The notes: a model not told the origin generated them from the letters alone. A DNA stretch of 64,000 bases from CAYSCZ01 sp051155775 (GCA_051155775.1 DAXETV010000002.1:1-64000); one strand, 5' to 3'; positions 52,697 to 63,187 are shown, counted from the stretch's first letter. A program made the numbers and translations.

Positions 52697-55600
52697 ATGA
52701 GGTTTATATTTTTTTTACTCATACTATTATGGGCCTTATCATGCTCCAGGATAAAGGATAATGTTACATTATTTACACGTCTTGACAACAAAAAAATTGG
52801 GATAGGTTTTGAAAATAACGTAACATATACCGAACGCTTTAATGTCTATACCTATAGAAATTTCTATAATGGCGGTGGTGTCGGTATTGGTGATATCAAT
52901 AATGATGGACTGGAGGATATATTTTTTTGTGGCAATCAGGTATCCAATAGTCTTTATTTAAATCAGGGAAAGTTTGAATTTAAAGACATTACTGAGCAAG
53001 CTGGTGTAGCTAGCCATGGGGTATGGTCTACAGGTGTCAGCATGGTTGATATTAACGGGGATGGTTGGCTGGATATCTATGTATGTAAATCCGGTGACCC
53101 GGAAGGAAAAAACAGGCATAATGAGCTATTCATCAATAATGGAAACCTAACCTTCACAGAAAAATCTGAAGCATATAACCTGGCTGATCTGGGTTTATCC
53201 ACGCATGCAGCTTTTTTCGATTATGATAAAGATGGTGACCTGGATTGTTACTTGTTGAATAACTCCTTCAAGACTATCGGTAAATTTGATATTGTCAAAG
53301 ACCAAAGAGAAATTCCAGATTCTTTAGGAGGAAATAAACTATATAAAAACATTGGAGATAAATTTATCAATGTTAGCCAGGAAGCAGGGATCTATAGTAG
53401 CAATATTGGTTTTGGTCTCGGGGTGACCATAGGAGATATCAATAATGATAACTGGCTGGATATTTATGTCTCCAATGACTTTTTTGAAAAAGATTATCTG
53501 TACATTAATAACCAGGATGGAACATTCTCTGAATCCCTGGAAACTTACATCCAGGAAATTAGTATGGGATCCATGGGCGCCGACATGGCGGATTTAAATA
53601 ATGATGGCTATCCAGAAATATATGTTACCGATATGCTCCCGGAACGTGAGGATAGATTAAAAACGAAGACGCAGTATGAAAGCTGGGATAAATATCAGTT
53701 AAACCTAAAAAATGGTTATTATCATCAGTTCACCAGGAATATGCTCCAATTAAATAATAAAGGTCAGTCATTTAGTGAAATTGGCCGATTGACGGATACC
53801 TATGCCACCGATTGGAGTTGGGGCGCCTTAATTTTCGATTTCAATAATGACGGCCTGCAAGATATTTTCGTAGCCAATGGCATTTTCAAAGACCTTCTTG
53901 ATCAGGACTACATTAATTATATGGCTGATCCTGAGACAGTAAGGGAGATCCTGAAAAGGGACAATGCAGTGCTTAAAAAAATGATTGATATGATGCCATC
54001 GGAAGCATTAAAAAACTATGCATTCATTAATAAGGGAAATTTAGCGTTCTCTAATCTTGCCGATAGCTTAGGATTAGGTGAACCAAGTTTCTCTAATGGA
54101 TCTGCTTATGGCGACCTCGATAACGATGGAGACCTGGACCTGGTGACCAATAATACAAACATGGAGCCCTTTATCTACCAAAACAATACAGAATCACTTT
54201 TACCGAATCACCACTACTTAAGAGTAAAACTGACAAGCACAAAAAAAAATAAGCAGGCCCTGGGAAGTAAGTTGTCCTTATGGTGTAATGGAAAATTATT
54301 TTATCGTGAGATTAATACCATGAGAGGATTTCAATCAACAGTAGGAGAAACTGTTGTCTTTGGTCTGGGAAAATTGAACATTATAGACTCCTTAATCGTT
54401 CACTGGCCAATAAATGGGAAAACTATTTTAAGAAATATTAAGGTTGATCAAACAATAAACATTGACCAAAAGGATGCTAAAATTCAAACCATCGAAATAA
54501 ATAATTCAAATCCTGAACCACTACTTGAGCCATCACCAATCAACATAGATTTCGTTCACATTGAAAACAATTTTGTGGATTTTGACAGGGAACGCCTCAC
54601 CTATCACATGTTATCACAGGAAGGGCCGTGCATCTGTACAGGAGATGCCAATGGCGATAAATTAACTGACATTTATATTGGTGGGGCCAAAGATCATAGT
54701 GGGCAACTGTTTCTCTGGGAAAGCGACGGATTTAAAGTGAAGTCTATCCCCATTTTTGACTCTGACAAATTATCTGAGGACACTGATTGTAAATTCTTAG
54801 ATATTAATAATGATGGTTTTGATGAGCTATATGTCGCCAGCGGTGGCTCTGAATTTTCACCAGGCGCGCTAGGCCTTCAGGATAGACTATACATCAACAC
54901 TCGTAAGGAAAATATTTATAACCTAAGCGCAAAGTTACCTCTTAAAAACGAAAATACCGCCACGGTTGAAGTAACTGATTATAATAGAGATGGGTATACC
55001 GATCTGTTTATCGGAATCCGTGCTGAATCCTTTAAATATGGATATCCTGTTAATGGTTATCTACTAAAAAACGTCAATGGGAAATTTGAGGATGTGACTG
55101 ACAGGGCGGCTCCTGAACTAAAAAATATAGGTATGATAACTGATGCTGTTTGGTCAGATTATGATCTTGATAATGACCCAGATCTTTTAGTTGTTGGTGA
55201 TTGGATGCCGCTTACACTATTCAAAAATGAAAACAACCGATTTTACAAAGAAGTTATTAACCCCAATACGAGTAAAGGCATTTGGAATACAATCGAAAAA
55301 GCTGACCTGGATGGCGACGGCGATGATGATTATGTAATCGGAAATATTGGATCCAATTCCATGTTCAAAGCATCGACCTTCCGTCCACTGGAAATGTATG
55401 TTAATGACTTTGACAGAAATGGGACTTCTGAGCAAATTATTACTTGCTACAATGGTGACAAATCATATCCGATGGTCACTAAAAAGGACCTGATCATGCA
55501 ACTCCCCGAATTAAAAAAGAAATATCTCAAGTTTAAGGATTATAAGGAGCAAACCATTCAGGATATTTTTAATGAGAATCAACTGCAAAGTGCTATTGTA

Positions 55601-55975
55601 AATGAAGTAAATAACAATCAGAATACCTTGTTGATCAATCATACGGATAGCTTTCAAATAAAGTCCCTGCCTCGTAAAGCTCAGATTGCCCCTATCCATG
55701 CCATTGAGTTTGCAGATTTAAATAAAGATGGATTAATGGATATTATTGCAGGAGGGAATTTCTATGCCGCAAAACCTGAAGTTGGAAAATATGACGCTTC
55801 CTATGGTTGGGTATTAATTAATCAGGGAAATAATGAATTTAAAGTGATTGAACATCAGCAATCTGGTCTGCAAATCTCCGGAGAAGTAAGATCAATCAAA
55901 AACATTCCATTTGAGACAAATAAACTACTGGTTTTTGGAAGAAACGATGATTCATTAGTTGTTTATCAATATTAA
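52697..55975 (+). CDS. FG-GAP/VCBS-ASPIC lipoprotein, paralog 1
   Basis: This 1092-residue protein has a lipoprotein signal (LLWALSC, Cys about 16) and many calcium-type loops (DINNDGLED, DINGDGWLD, DYDKDGDLD, DLDNDGDLD, DLDGDGDDD). An ASPIC/UnbV domain lies near residues 520-590 (GSKLSLW, REINTMRGFQSTVGETVVFGLG, VHWPING). A second propeller half follows, with NNFVDFDRERLTYHMLSQEGP and a conserved end containing NDFDRNGTSEQI. It is probably a large surface-exposed double propeller. No catalytic motif is seen. It is paralogous along its length to the next two large genes, and is first of the four-gene FG-GAP run. Confidence 0.9.
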   Translation: MRFIFFLLILLWALSCSRIKDNVTLFTRLDNKKIGIGFENNVTYTERFNVYTYRNFYNGGGVGIGDINNDGLEDIFFCGNQVSNSLYLNQGKFEFKDITEQAGVASHGVWSTGVSMVDINGDGWLDIYVCKSGDPEGKNRHNELFINNGNLTFTEKSEAYNLADLGLSTHAAFFDYDKDGDLDCYLLNNSFKTIGKFDIVKDQREIPDSLGGNKLYKNIGDKFINVSQEAGIYSSNIGFGLGVTIGDINNDNWLDIYVSNDFFEKDYLYINNQDGTFSESLETYIQEISMGSMGADMADLNNDGYPEIYVTDMLPEREDRLKTKTQYESWDKYQLNLKNGYYHQFTRNMLQLNNKGQSFSEIGRLTDTYATDWSWGALIFDFNNDGLQDIFVANGIFKDLLDQDYINYMADPETVREILKRDNAVLKKMIDMMPSEALKNYAFINKGNLAFSNLADSLGLGEPSFSNGSAYGDLDNDGDLDLVTNNTNMEPFIYQNNTESLLPNHHYLRVKLTSTKKNKQALGSKLSLWCNGKLFYREINTMRGFQSTVGETVVFGLGKLNIIDSLIVHWPINGKTILRNIKVDQTINIDQKDAKIQTIEINNSNPEPLLEPSPINIDFVHIENNFVDFDRERLTYHMLSQEGPCICTGDANGDKLTDIYIGGAKDHSGQLFLWESDGFKVKSIPIFDSDKLSEDTDCKFLDINNDGFDELYVASGGSEFSPGALGLQDRLYINTRKENIYNLSAKLPLKNENTATVEVTDYNRDGYTDLFIGIRAESFKYGYPVNGYLLKNVNGKFEDVTDRAAPELKNIGMITDAVWSDYDLDNDPDLLVVGDWMPLTLFKNENNRFYKEVINPNTSKGIWNTIEKADLDGDGDDDYVIGNIGSNSMFKASTFRPLEMYVNDFDRNGTSEQIITCYNGDKSYPMVTKKDLIMQLPELKKKYLKFKDYKEQTIQDIFNENQLQSAIVNEVNNNQNTLLINHTDSFQIKSLPRKAQIAPIHAIEFADLNKDGLMDIIAGGNFYAAKPEVGKYDASYGWVLINQGNNEFKVIEHQQSGLQISGEVRSIKNIPFETNKLLVFGRNDDSLVVYQY

Positions 55976-55982
55976 TACTGAT

Positions 55983-56570
55983 ATGCAAGCTTTCTATATA
56001 ACCATCTTTATTGTATTACTTACTTTTGGATGTACTTCGCAATCAGCGGTAGAAAAAATGATTAATAAAGGTCTGTCCAGTGGAGAAAGGTATGATTCTT
56101 TGTTTCTTGGATTATCCCTGGGCATGCCTAAGCAAGCTTTCCTTGATCATTGTACCCAATTAAACAAGAAAAAGATGATCACCAACACAGGGAGAAATTA
56201 TTCTGTGTTATATTTAATAGATGAGCTTGATCATCAGGCAAGGATGAGCTTCTACCCTACATTCTGGAATAAAAAAATCGCTTATATGTCGGTATTATTC
56301 GAATATACCGCCTGGGCACCCTGGAACAGGGAAATGTTTTCGGACTCCCTCAGTCTTGATATTATTGAATTATATAAAGACTGGTATGACATGAAGTTTA
56401 TCACCTTGGAAGAAGAAAATAAATTAAAATATGTAAGTGTAAAGGGTAATAAACTCATTGAGGTTATGCCAAAAGACGACCGGGATGTTATCGTACACAT
56501 CACAGACCTACAAGCCAAAAATGAAATTGAAGAAAATGGAAAAGAGAACGAAATACGTTATAAATTTTAG
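55983..56570 (+). CDS. Small hypothetical lipoprotein embedded between FG-GAP paralogs
   Basis: This protein has 195 residues from the ATG at 55983, chosen because it begins a lipoprotein signal (hydrophobic core then LLTFGC, Cys about 19). A TTG at 55959 would place extra residues before it and overlap the previous gene. The body is rich in aromatic and charged residues (DHQARMSFYPTFWNKKIAYMSVLF, split around Pro and Trp) with no known motif. It is 7 bp after paralog 1, and its end overlaps the start of paralog 2 by 35 bp. Confidence 0.7.
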   Translation: MQAFYITIFIVLLTFGCTSQSAVEKMINKGLSSGERYDSLFLGLSLGMPKQAFLDHCTQLNKKKMITNTGRNYSVLYLIDELDHQARMSFYPTFWNKKIAYMSVLFEYTAWAPWNREMFSDSLSLDIIELYKDWYDMKFITLEEENKLKYVSVKGNKLIEVMPKDDRDVIVHITDLQAKNEIEENGKENEIRYKF

Positions 56571-59250
56571 TTTAATTGGCATTGCATTAACCATTCTTTG
56601 TTCTTGTGATTACCAAAAAAAGCCTGAAAAATTATTTTCATTGCTCACAGCCAAAGAAACTGGCGTAGATTTTATAAATCAGTTGAAATATGATGAGGAT
56701 TTCAACATTTATACCTATCGAAATTTTTACAATGGCGGCGGTGTAGCTTTAGGCGATATCGATAATGATGGATGGATCGACATGTACCTAACCGCTAACA
56801 TGGGTCCTAATAGGCTTTACAGAAATACAGGCGATTTTGAATTCGAAGATATATCAGAGAAAGCTGGTGTCATAGGTGACAAAGCGTGGTCAACCGGGGT
56901 TACTATGGCTGACATTAATGGAGACGGATGGATCGACATCTATGTCTGCAATTCCGGTGATGTGGAAGGAGATAATAAGCAAAACGAACTTTTCATCAAC
57001 CAGAAAAATGGAACTTTCCGGGAAATGGCCGAGCAGTATGGCCTGGATGACCGGGGATTGTCAACGCACGCAGCATTTTTTGATTATGACAAGGATGGAG
57101 ACCTTGATATGTATTTGCTAAACAACTCTTATCAGGCAATAGGAAGCTTTAACCTCATGCGTAATGAAAGACCTAACCGAGACTCCGTCGGCGGGGATAA
57201 GCTATACAAAAACACGGGAAACTTTTTTGAGGATGTCGGTGAACAAGCGGGGATTTTTGGAAGCATCATCGGTTTTGGGTTAGGTGTAACCGTCGGAGAT
57301 GTCAATAAAGATGGATGGGAAGACATATTTGTTTCTAATGATTTCTTTGAAAGAGACTATTTATACATCAATAACCAGAACGGTACCTTCAAAGAAGACC
57401 TGACCAATCAAATGAAAAGTATAAGTGCTGCCTCCATGGGTGCGGACATGGCAGACCTTAACCATGATGGCTACCCGGAGATATTTGTAACTGACATGCT
57501 ACCGGAAACTAATGAAAGAATGAAAACGGTAACCACCTTTGAAGATTGGGATAAATATCAATACAAACTTAAAAATGGTTACTATCATCAGTTTATCCGG
57601 AATATGCTCCATCTCAACAACCGGAATAATACCTTTAGCGAGATCGCCAGATTGACAGGTATGGAAGCTACTGACTGGAGCTGGGGTGCTTTAATTTTTG
57701 ATTTTGAGAATGATGGCAACCGGGATGTATTCATCGCTAATGGTATATACCAGGACCTTACCAACCAGGATTACCTGCAATATATTTCCAATGAGGAAAC
57801 CATGCGCATGATCGTAACCGATGAAGGTGTAAACTACAAAAAGCTTATAGATCTTATACCAATCAATAAGATCCCCAACTACGCCTTCATGTATGATGGT
57901 AATTATCATTTCTCGAATAAATCAGATAGTCTTGGTTTAGCTACCCCAAGCCACTCCAATGGTGCTGCTTACGGGGACCTGGACAATGATGGGGACCTTG
58001 ATTTAGTGGTGAACAATGTAAACATGCCATCTTTCATTTATCGAAATGAGTCTGAAAAATTAATCGCCAGCAATTACATAAAATTCCAATTAATAGGGTC
58101 CGGTAAAAACACGCAGGCCATTGGTACCCAAATAACAGCGTATTATCAGAATAAACAACAATACATTGAACAAATCAATAGCAGGGGCTTTCAATCATCG
58201 GTGGATCCACGACCTATTCTTGGTTTGGGGAATATTGACAAAGTCGATTCAATCAAAGTGAGATGGCCAAACGGAAAATACACGGTCCTGAGAGAGATAG
58301 CCGTTAATCAAACATTGACGCTAAAGCAGGGCGATGGGGTTGATATGAGTTATTCTAACGATGGAGATGCAAATATGTATTTCAAAAATATTACAGACAA
58401 GAATATTTTATCAGCCAATCATACTGAAAATAATTTTGTGGACTTTGACAGAGACCGTTTGATTTATCACATGCTTTCCACGGAAGGACCACCCATGTGT
58501 AAGGGAGATATAAATGGGGATGGATTAAAAGATTTGTTTATTGGTGGTGCCAAGGATTCCCCTGCTTCCATTCATCTTCAATCACCTAACGGAATATTCA
58601 GAAAGTCAATACCAGAAGTATTTAAAGAAGACCAACTATCCGAGGATACGGATTGTGTGTTTTTTGATGTCGACAATGATGATGATCTTGACCTTTATGT
58701 GGCCAGTGGTGGCAGTGAGTTCCCTAATTCTTCTTCTGCATTAATTGACAGGCTATATCTTAATGATGGCAAAGGCAACTTTGAAAAATCTGAACAGGTT
58801 TTACCCACAACAAGATATGAGAGCACCTCAACAGTAGAACCTTTTGATTATGATAACGACGGTGACATGGATCTTTTTGTAGGTATTCGCCATAAACCGT
58901 TTTCCTATGGTATCCCGGTTAATGGTTATATACTTACTAACAATCAGGGTAAGCTTGAAAATAATACTGAAAAAACGGCGCCTGGTCTAACCAACATCGG
59001 TATGATCACAGATGCTAAATGTCTCGATTATGATCAGGACAATGACATGGACCTGATTCTGGTTGGTGAATGGATGCCCATTACCATCTTTGAAAACCAA
59101 AATAATCGTTTTGTAAATGTGACCAAGCATTCAGGGTTACAAGAAAAAATTGGTTGGTGGAACAAATTAGCCATCGCTGACCTGAACAATGACGGCTTAA
59201 TGGACTTGGTTATTGGAAATCATGGTACCAATTCACGCTTTAAAGCCTAA
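56536..59250 (+). CDS. FG-GAP/VCBS-ASPIC lipoprotein, paralog 2, truncated by in-frame stop
   Basis: The frame starts at ATG 56536 (lipoprotein signal ending LTILCSC) and encodes 904 residues before TAA at 59248-59250. The domain order matches paralog 1: calcium-loop repeats (DIDNDGWID, DINGDGWID, DYDKDGDLD, DLDNDGDLD), ASPIC/UnbV (about 520-590; IEQINSRGFQSSVDPRPILGLG), then NNFVDFDRDRLIYHMLSTEGP. The stop falls after NSRFKA, where both neighbouring paralogs continue with Ala-Ser. The same frame resumes directly and encodes the missing ~200 residues, so the intact gene would span 56536-59856. As written, the product lacks the C-terminal propeller part. Confidence 0.85.
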   Translation: MEKRTKYVINFSLIGIALTILCSCDYQKKPEKLFSLLTAKETGVDFINQLKYDEDFNIYTYRNFYNGGGVALGDIDNDGWIDMYLTANMGPNRLYRNTGDFEFEDISEKAGVIGDKAWSTGVTMADINGDGWIDIYVCNSGDVEGDNKQNELFINQKNGTFREMAEQYGLDDRGLSTHAAFFDYDKDGDLDMYLLNNSYQAIGSFNLMRNERPNRDSVGGDKLYKNTGNFFEDVGEQAGIFGSIIGFGLGVTVGDVNKDGWEDIFVSNDFFERDYLYINNQNGTFKEDLTNQMKSISAASMGADMADLNHDGYPEIFVTDMLPETNERMKTVTTFEDWDKYQYKLKNGYYHQFIRNMLHLNNRNNTFSEIARLTGMEATDWSWGALIFDFENDGNRDVFIANGIYQDLTNQDYLQYISNEETMRMIVTDEGVNYKKLIDLIPINKIPNYAFMYDGNYHFSNKSDSLGLATPSHSNGAAYGDLDNDGDLDLVVNNVNMPSFIYRNESEKLIASNYIKFQLIGSGKNTQAIGTQITAYYQNKQQYIEQINSRGFQSSVDPRPILGLGNIDKVDSIKVRWPNGKYTVLREIAVNQTLTLKQGDGVDMSYSNDGDANMYFKNITDKNILSANHTENNFVDFDRDRLIYHMLSTEGPPMCKGDINGDGLKDLFIGGAKDSPASIHLQSPNGIFRKSIPEVFKEDQLSEDTDCVFFDVDNDDDLDLYVASGGSEFPNSSSALIDRLYLNDGKGNFEKSEQVLPTTRYESTSTVEPFDYDNDGDMDLFVGIRHKPFSYGIPVNGYILTNNQGKLENNTEKTAPGLTNIGMITDAKCLDYDQDNDMDLILVGEWMPITIFENQNNRFVNVTKHSGLQEKIGWWNKLAIADLNNDGLMDLVIGNHGTNSRFKA

Positions 59251-59856
59251 GAAGAAAAGCCGGTAAGTATGTTTTTCCATGATTTCGACCAAAACGGTAC
59301 AGCCGAGCAAATCATTGCTGCTTACAATGGGGATGAATCCTATCCTCTGGCACTTAAGCATGATTTAATCAAACAGATGCCGGGACTTAAAAAGAAATAC
59401 CTAAAATATGAAAGCTTTAAAGATCAAACAGTATTCGATATATTTCCCGCAGAACAAATAGAACGGGCAGTAAAGAATACGGCAACACATCTTCAAACCT
59501 CTATTGCAATAAACAATGGAGACGGGACTTTTGAATTAAGTGCGTTACCCGTAGAAGCTCAGTTCTCTCCTGTTTATGCCATCCTAACCGGGGACTTTAA
59601 CCAGGACAATAACATAGATATTCTACTGGCTGGTAATTTTTACAATGCAAAACCCGAAATAGGACGTTATGATGCCAGCTATGGGACGTTGTTTACCGGC
59701 GATGGTGCAGGTAATTTTTCTTATATTTCAAATGATAAAAGTGGACTAAAAATAGATGGACAGGTTAGGGAGATGATACCCATAATGCTTGAAGGAAAAA
59801 ATTTAATAATTATTGGAAGAAATAATCAGGATGTTCAAATAATAGAAAGGATTTAA
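59251..59856 (+). pseudogene. C-terminal remainder of FG-GAP paralog 2 after the in-frame TAA
   Basis: Immediately after the TAA the same frame reads EEKPVSM and then HDFDQNGTAEQIIAAYNGD, co-linear with the end of paralog 1 (NDFDRNGTSEQI) and paralog 3 (DDFDNNGQNDI), through KPEIGRYDASYG to the natural stop. An ATG at 59269 could start a 195-residue fragment, but it has no signal peptide, so translation as a separate exported protein is unlikely. The sequence is otherwise undamaged, implying a very recent mutation or a sequencing error. Confidence 0.8.
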
Positions 59857-59857
59857 A

Positions 59858-62800
59858 GTGAAAAAATATTTAATACTTAGTTTTGCTACGCTTTTAGCGT
59901 GCCAGCAAGGATCAGAAAAAAATAATGGCCTGAACACTGAATCCAAAGCACCTGAAGCTCATCAGCTTTTTAGTTTTTTAAGTCCTGAAAGTACGGGCGT
60001 CTCATTTGTCAATAAGATTCAGGATAATGAATTCGTAAATATATTAACCTATGAATACTTCTACAATGGAGGGGGAGTAGCAGCAGGTGATATCAATAAC
60101 GATGGTTTAATTGATCTTTACTTCACTGCAAACCAGGGTAAGAACAAATTATACCTAAATCAGGGTGACCTAAAATTTAAAGACATAACCAAATCAGCAG
60201 GAGTAGAAAGTCCGCAGGGATGGAAAACCGGCGTTACCATGGCAGACGTTAATGGTGATGAATTGCTGGATATTTACGTTTGCAAATCCGGAAAGTATGA
60301 CCCAGAAAACAGAAAAAATGTCCTTTACATCAATAATGGCGACCTGACCTTTACTGAAAAAGCCGCTGATTATGGTCTGGATGATCAGGCTTACTCAACA
60401 CAGGCACTTTTCTTTGATTATGACAATGACAACGACCTCGACCTTTATCTTCTGAACCATTCCATTCGTTTATTTCTTGGAGAGTTGGCTATGGATCTGA
60501 AAAAACAACAAGACCCCTATGCCGGAGATAAGATCTTTGAGAACCAAAACGGTTCATTCATAGATATTTCGTCTAAAGCAAAGCTGTCACAGAATCCGCT
60601 GGGTTATGGTCTTGGTATTGCTGCGGGTGATATAAACAATGATGGATGGACAGATCTTTACGTCTGCAATGATTATGTAGAGCCGGACTATATATACCTC
60701 AACAATAAGGATGGCACTTTCAAAAACATCACTAAGAGCGCCACCCGGCACACCTCAAATTTTTCCATGGGTGTTGATATCAATGACATGAACAACGATG
60801 GCTTGCAGGATATTATGGTACTTGACATGGTGGCGGAAGATAACTATCGCCAAAAAACCAATATGAGGCCCATGAATCCTGAGGAATTTTATATGGCAGT
60901 TGAAAATGGCTTTCATTATCAGTATATGTTTAATTCTCTTCAACTGAATAATGGAAACAATACATTCAGTGAGATTGCCCAACTGGCTGGTATATCCAAC
61001 ACCGACTGGAGCTGGGCACCTTTATTTGCTGACCTGGATAATGATGGCTGGAAAGATATATTTGTTACCAATGGATTTAGAAAAGAGTTCTCAAACAAAG
61101 ATTTTGTCAACTATAGAAAGCAACTCACTAAAAAAGCCATAAAAAAAGGTAAAGAAGTACGTTTAGAAGCTATGCGAAAACTTCTGGATCAGTTACCTGT
61201 CAATAAAATTTCTAATTACGTGTTTAAAAATAATAAGGACCTGACCTTTTCTAAAATGGTTGGAAAATGGGGATTTGACCAACCATCTCATTCTAATGGT
61301 GCTACATTTGCTGACCTGGACAATGACGGAGATCTTGAGGTAATCATTAATAATATTGATCACCCTGCTTTCATTTATGAGAATAACAGTGAATCTGGTA
61401 ACTACCTCCAGGTTCAATTTAATGGCCCGAAATATAACACTTCGGGCATAGGCGCAAAAATCACAATACAAACCGATGAGGCAACCCAGCACTATCAGCA
61501 CTTTTTAACCCGTGGTTATCAATCATCGATGAGCGATAGAATACATGTGGGCCTTGGAGAATACAATGAAGTAGACGAGCTCATTGTGCAATGGCCCGAT
61601 GGCAGTATTCAAAAGCTGGAAAATGTGGAAGGTAATAAAATCCTGAAATTGAACCACAAAGATGCTAGTAAAGCAGAAACACCTTATTATACGGAGGATT
61701 TACTGTTTGCCGATGCAACCCAACAGTTAAAAGTCAAACATAAGCACATTGAGAACAACTTTGATGACTTCCAACGAGAGGTGTTGCTTCCACATAAAAT
61801 GTCTCAGTTTGGCCCGGCATTAGCTGTCGCTGATGTAAACGGTGATGGAAAAGACGATTTTTATGTCGGCGGTGCTATGAATTTTCCCGGTGCTTTATAT
61901 CTTCAAGGAAATTCCGGCTTTCAGAAAAAAAATACTCCCATTCTGTTGGATCACAAAAAATATGAAGATATCGGAGCCACTTTCCTGGACTATGATCTGG
62001 ATGGCGATCAAGACCTTTTCGTGACCAGTGGAGGTAATGAATACAATGCTGGCTATGAAAACCTACAGGATAGATTATATAAAAACGATGGAAAAGGTAA
62101 CTTTTCTTCAGCACAGGCAGCACTACCAGAATTATCAGAAAGCAGTGGTGTTGTAGTTTCTGATGATTATGATCAGGATGGAGACCCGGATATATTTGTC
62201 GGAGGAAGGCAGGTGCCTGGTAAGTACCCCTACCCTGCTACCAGTTACTTACTGGTAAATGACGACAATAAATTTTCCATAGCTCAACCATTTGAAAACC
62301 TGGGTATGGTTACCGATGCAGTTTGGTCAGATGCTGATCAGGATGGTTGGAAGGACCTCTTAATCGTAGGGGAATGGATGCCTTTAACCATATTTCAAAA
62401 CAACTCCGGCCATTTAAATAACATCACTAATAGTATGCAGACCGAAGAATGGACCGGATGGTGGTACAACATAACCGCAAGCGATATCGACAATGATGGG
62501 GATGACGACTATTTATTAGGTAATCTTGGAAAAAATTACAAATACAAAGCCAGTCCGGAAGAGCCCTTCCAGGTATTCAGTGATGATTTCGATAATAACG
62601 GCCAAAATGATATAGTGCTCGGATATTACAATGACGGGACGCTGTACCCATTACGCGGACGCCAGTGTTCTTCTGAGCAGATGCCGGTTATAGCAAAAAA
62701 GTTTCCAGATTACCATTCCTTCGGCCAGGCTACATTGGAGCAGGTTTATGGGGAGGACAACCTGACCGGGGCATTAAATTATAAAGCCAATACCTTCACC

Positions 62801-63187
62801 TCCATGGTCATAGAAAATGATAATGGTAACCTTATTCAACATGAACTCCCAAACCTGGCACAGCTATCCAATATCAATACTTCAATAATCAAAGACTTTG
62901 ACAATGATGGCAATAAGGACATCCTCATAGCCGGCAACCTTTATCCGGTTGAGGTGGAAACCATTCGTAACGATGCCTCTATCGGTTTATTTTTAAAAGG
63001 TGGCGCCGGTTCATTTGATTTTCAACCGGTCATGGCTGTCAAAAGTGGGTTCTCTGTATTGGGGGATGTTAAAAATATGAAAGCTATAAACATTGACGGT
63101 GAAAGTTACATATTAATCGCCCGCAATGATGATTACCTAAAGCTCATTAAAGTGAATACGAAAGAAGAAGTTGTGGCGATGAGATAA
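59858..63187 (+). CDS. FG-GAP/VCBS-ASPIC lipoprotein, paralog 3
   Basis: This 1109-residue protein starts at GTG, one base after the previous stop, and has a lipoprotein signal (FATLLAC, Cys 15). Calcium-type loops are abundant (DINNDGLID, DVNGDELLD, DYDNDNDLD, DINNDGWTD, DLDNDGDLE, DVNGDGKDD, DYDLDGDQD, DIDNDGDDD). ASPIC/UnbV lies near 525-600 (YQHFLTRGYQSSMSDRIHVGLG, split). The final part contains KASPEEPFQVFSDDFDNNG, which aligns with the break in paralog 2. It is intact and more divergent than paralogs 1 and 2 are from each other. Surface binding or scaffold role inferred; ligand unknown. Confidence 0.9.
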   Translation: MKKYLILSFATLLACQQGSEKNNGLNTESKAPEAHQLFSFLSPESTGVSFVNKIQDNEFVNILTYEYFYNGGGVAAGDINNDGLIDLYFTANQGKNKLYLNQGDLKFKDITKSAGVESPQGWKTGVTMADVNGDELLDIYVCKSGKYDPENRKNVLYINNGDLTFTEKAADYGLDDQAYSTQALFFDYDNDNDLDLYLLNHSIRLFLGELAMDLKKQQDPYAGDKIFENQNGSFIDISSKAKLSQNPLGYGLGIAAGDINNDGWTDLYVCNDYVEPDYIYLNNKDGTFKNITKSATRHTSNFSMGVDINDMNNDGLQDIMVLDMVAEDNYRQKTNMRPMNPEEFYMAVENGFHYQYMFNSLQLNNGNNTFSEIAQLAGISNTDWSWAPLFADLDNDGWKDIFVTNGFRKEFSNKDFVNYRKQLTKKAIKKGKEVRLEAMRKLLDQLPVNKISNYVFKNNKDLTFSKMVGKWGFDQPSHSNGATFADLDNDGDLEVIINNIDHPAFIYENNSESGNYLQVQFNGPKYNTSGIGAKITIQTDEATQHYQHFLTRGYQSSMSDRIHVGLGEYNEVDELIVQWPDGSIQKLENVEGNKILKLNHKDASKAETPYYTEDLLFADATQQLKVKHKHIENNFDDFQREVLLPHKMSQFGPALAVADVNGDGKDDFYVGGAMNFPGALYLQGNSGFQKKNTPILLDHKKYEDIGATFLDYDLDGDQDLFVTSGGNEYNAGYENLQDRLYKNDGKGNFSSAQAALPELSESSGVVVSDDYDQDGDPDIFVGGRQVPGKYPYPATSYLLVNDDNKFSIAQPFENLGMVTDAVWSDADQDGWKDLLIVGEWMPLTIFQNNSGHLNNITNSMQTEEWTGWWYNITASDIDNDGDDDYLLGNLGKNYKYKASPEEPFQVFSDDFDNNGQNDIVLGYYNDGTLYPLRGRQCSSEQMPVIAKKFPDYHSFGQATLEQVYGEDNLTGALNYKANTFTSMVIENDNGNLIQHELPNLAQLSNINTSIIKDFDNDGNKDILIAGNLYPVEVETIRNDASIGLFLKGGAGSFDFQPVMAVKSGFSVLGDVKNMKAINIDGESYILIARNDDYLKLIKVNTKEEVVAMR

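Noticed and set aside
56458..56535. 26-codon N-terminal extension of FG-GAP paralog 2
   Set aside because: It would precede the lipoprotein signal and is out of frame within the upstream lipoprotein gene; ATG 56536 gives a clean signal peptide.
56876..57121. 81-codon plus-strand frame within FG-GAP paralog 2
   Set aside because: Alternative frame of the repeat region; explained by the biased codons of the DxDxDG repeats.
52697..63187. Direct-repeat array suggestive of CRISPR or satellite DNA
   Set aside because: The recurring segments encode DxDxDG calcium loops in frame, vary at third positions and have irregular spacing; they are protein repeats.
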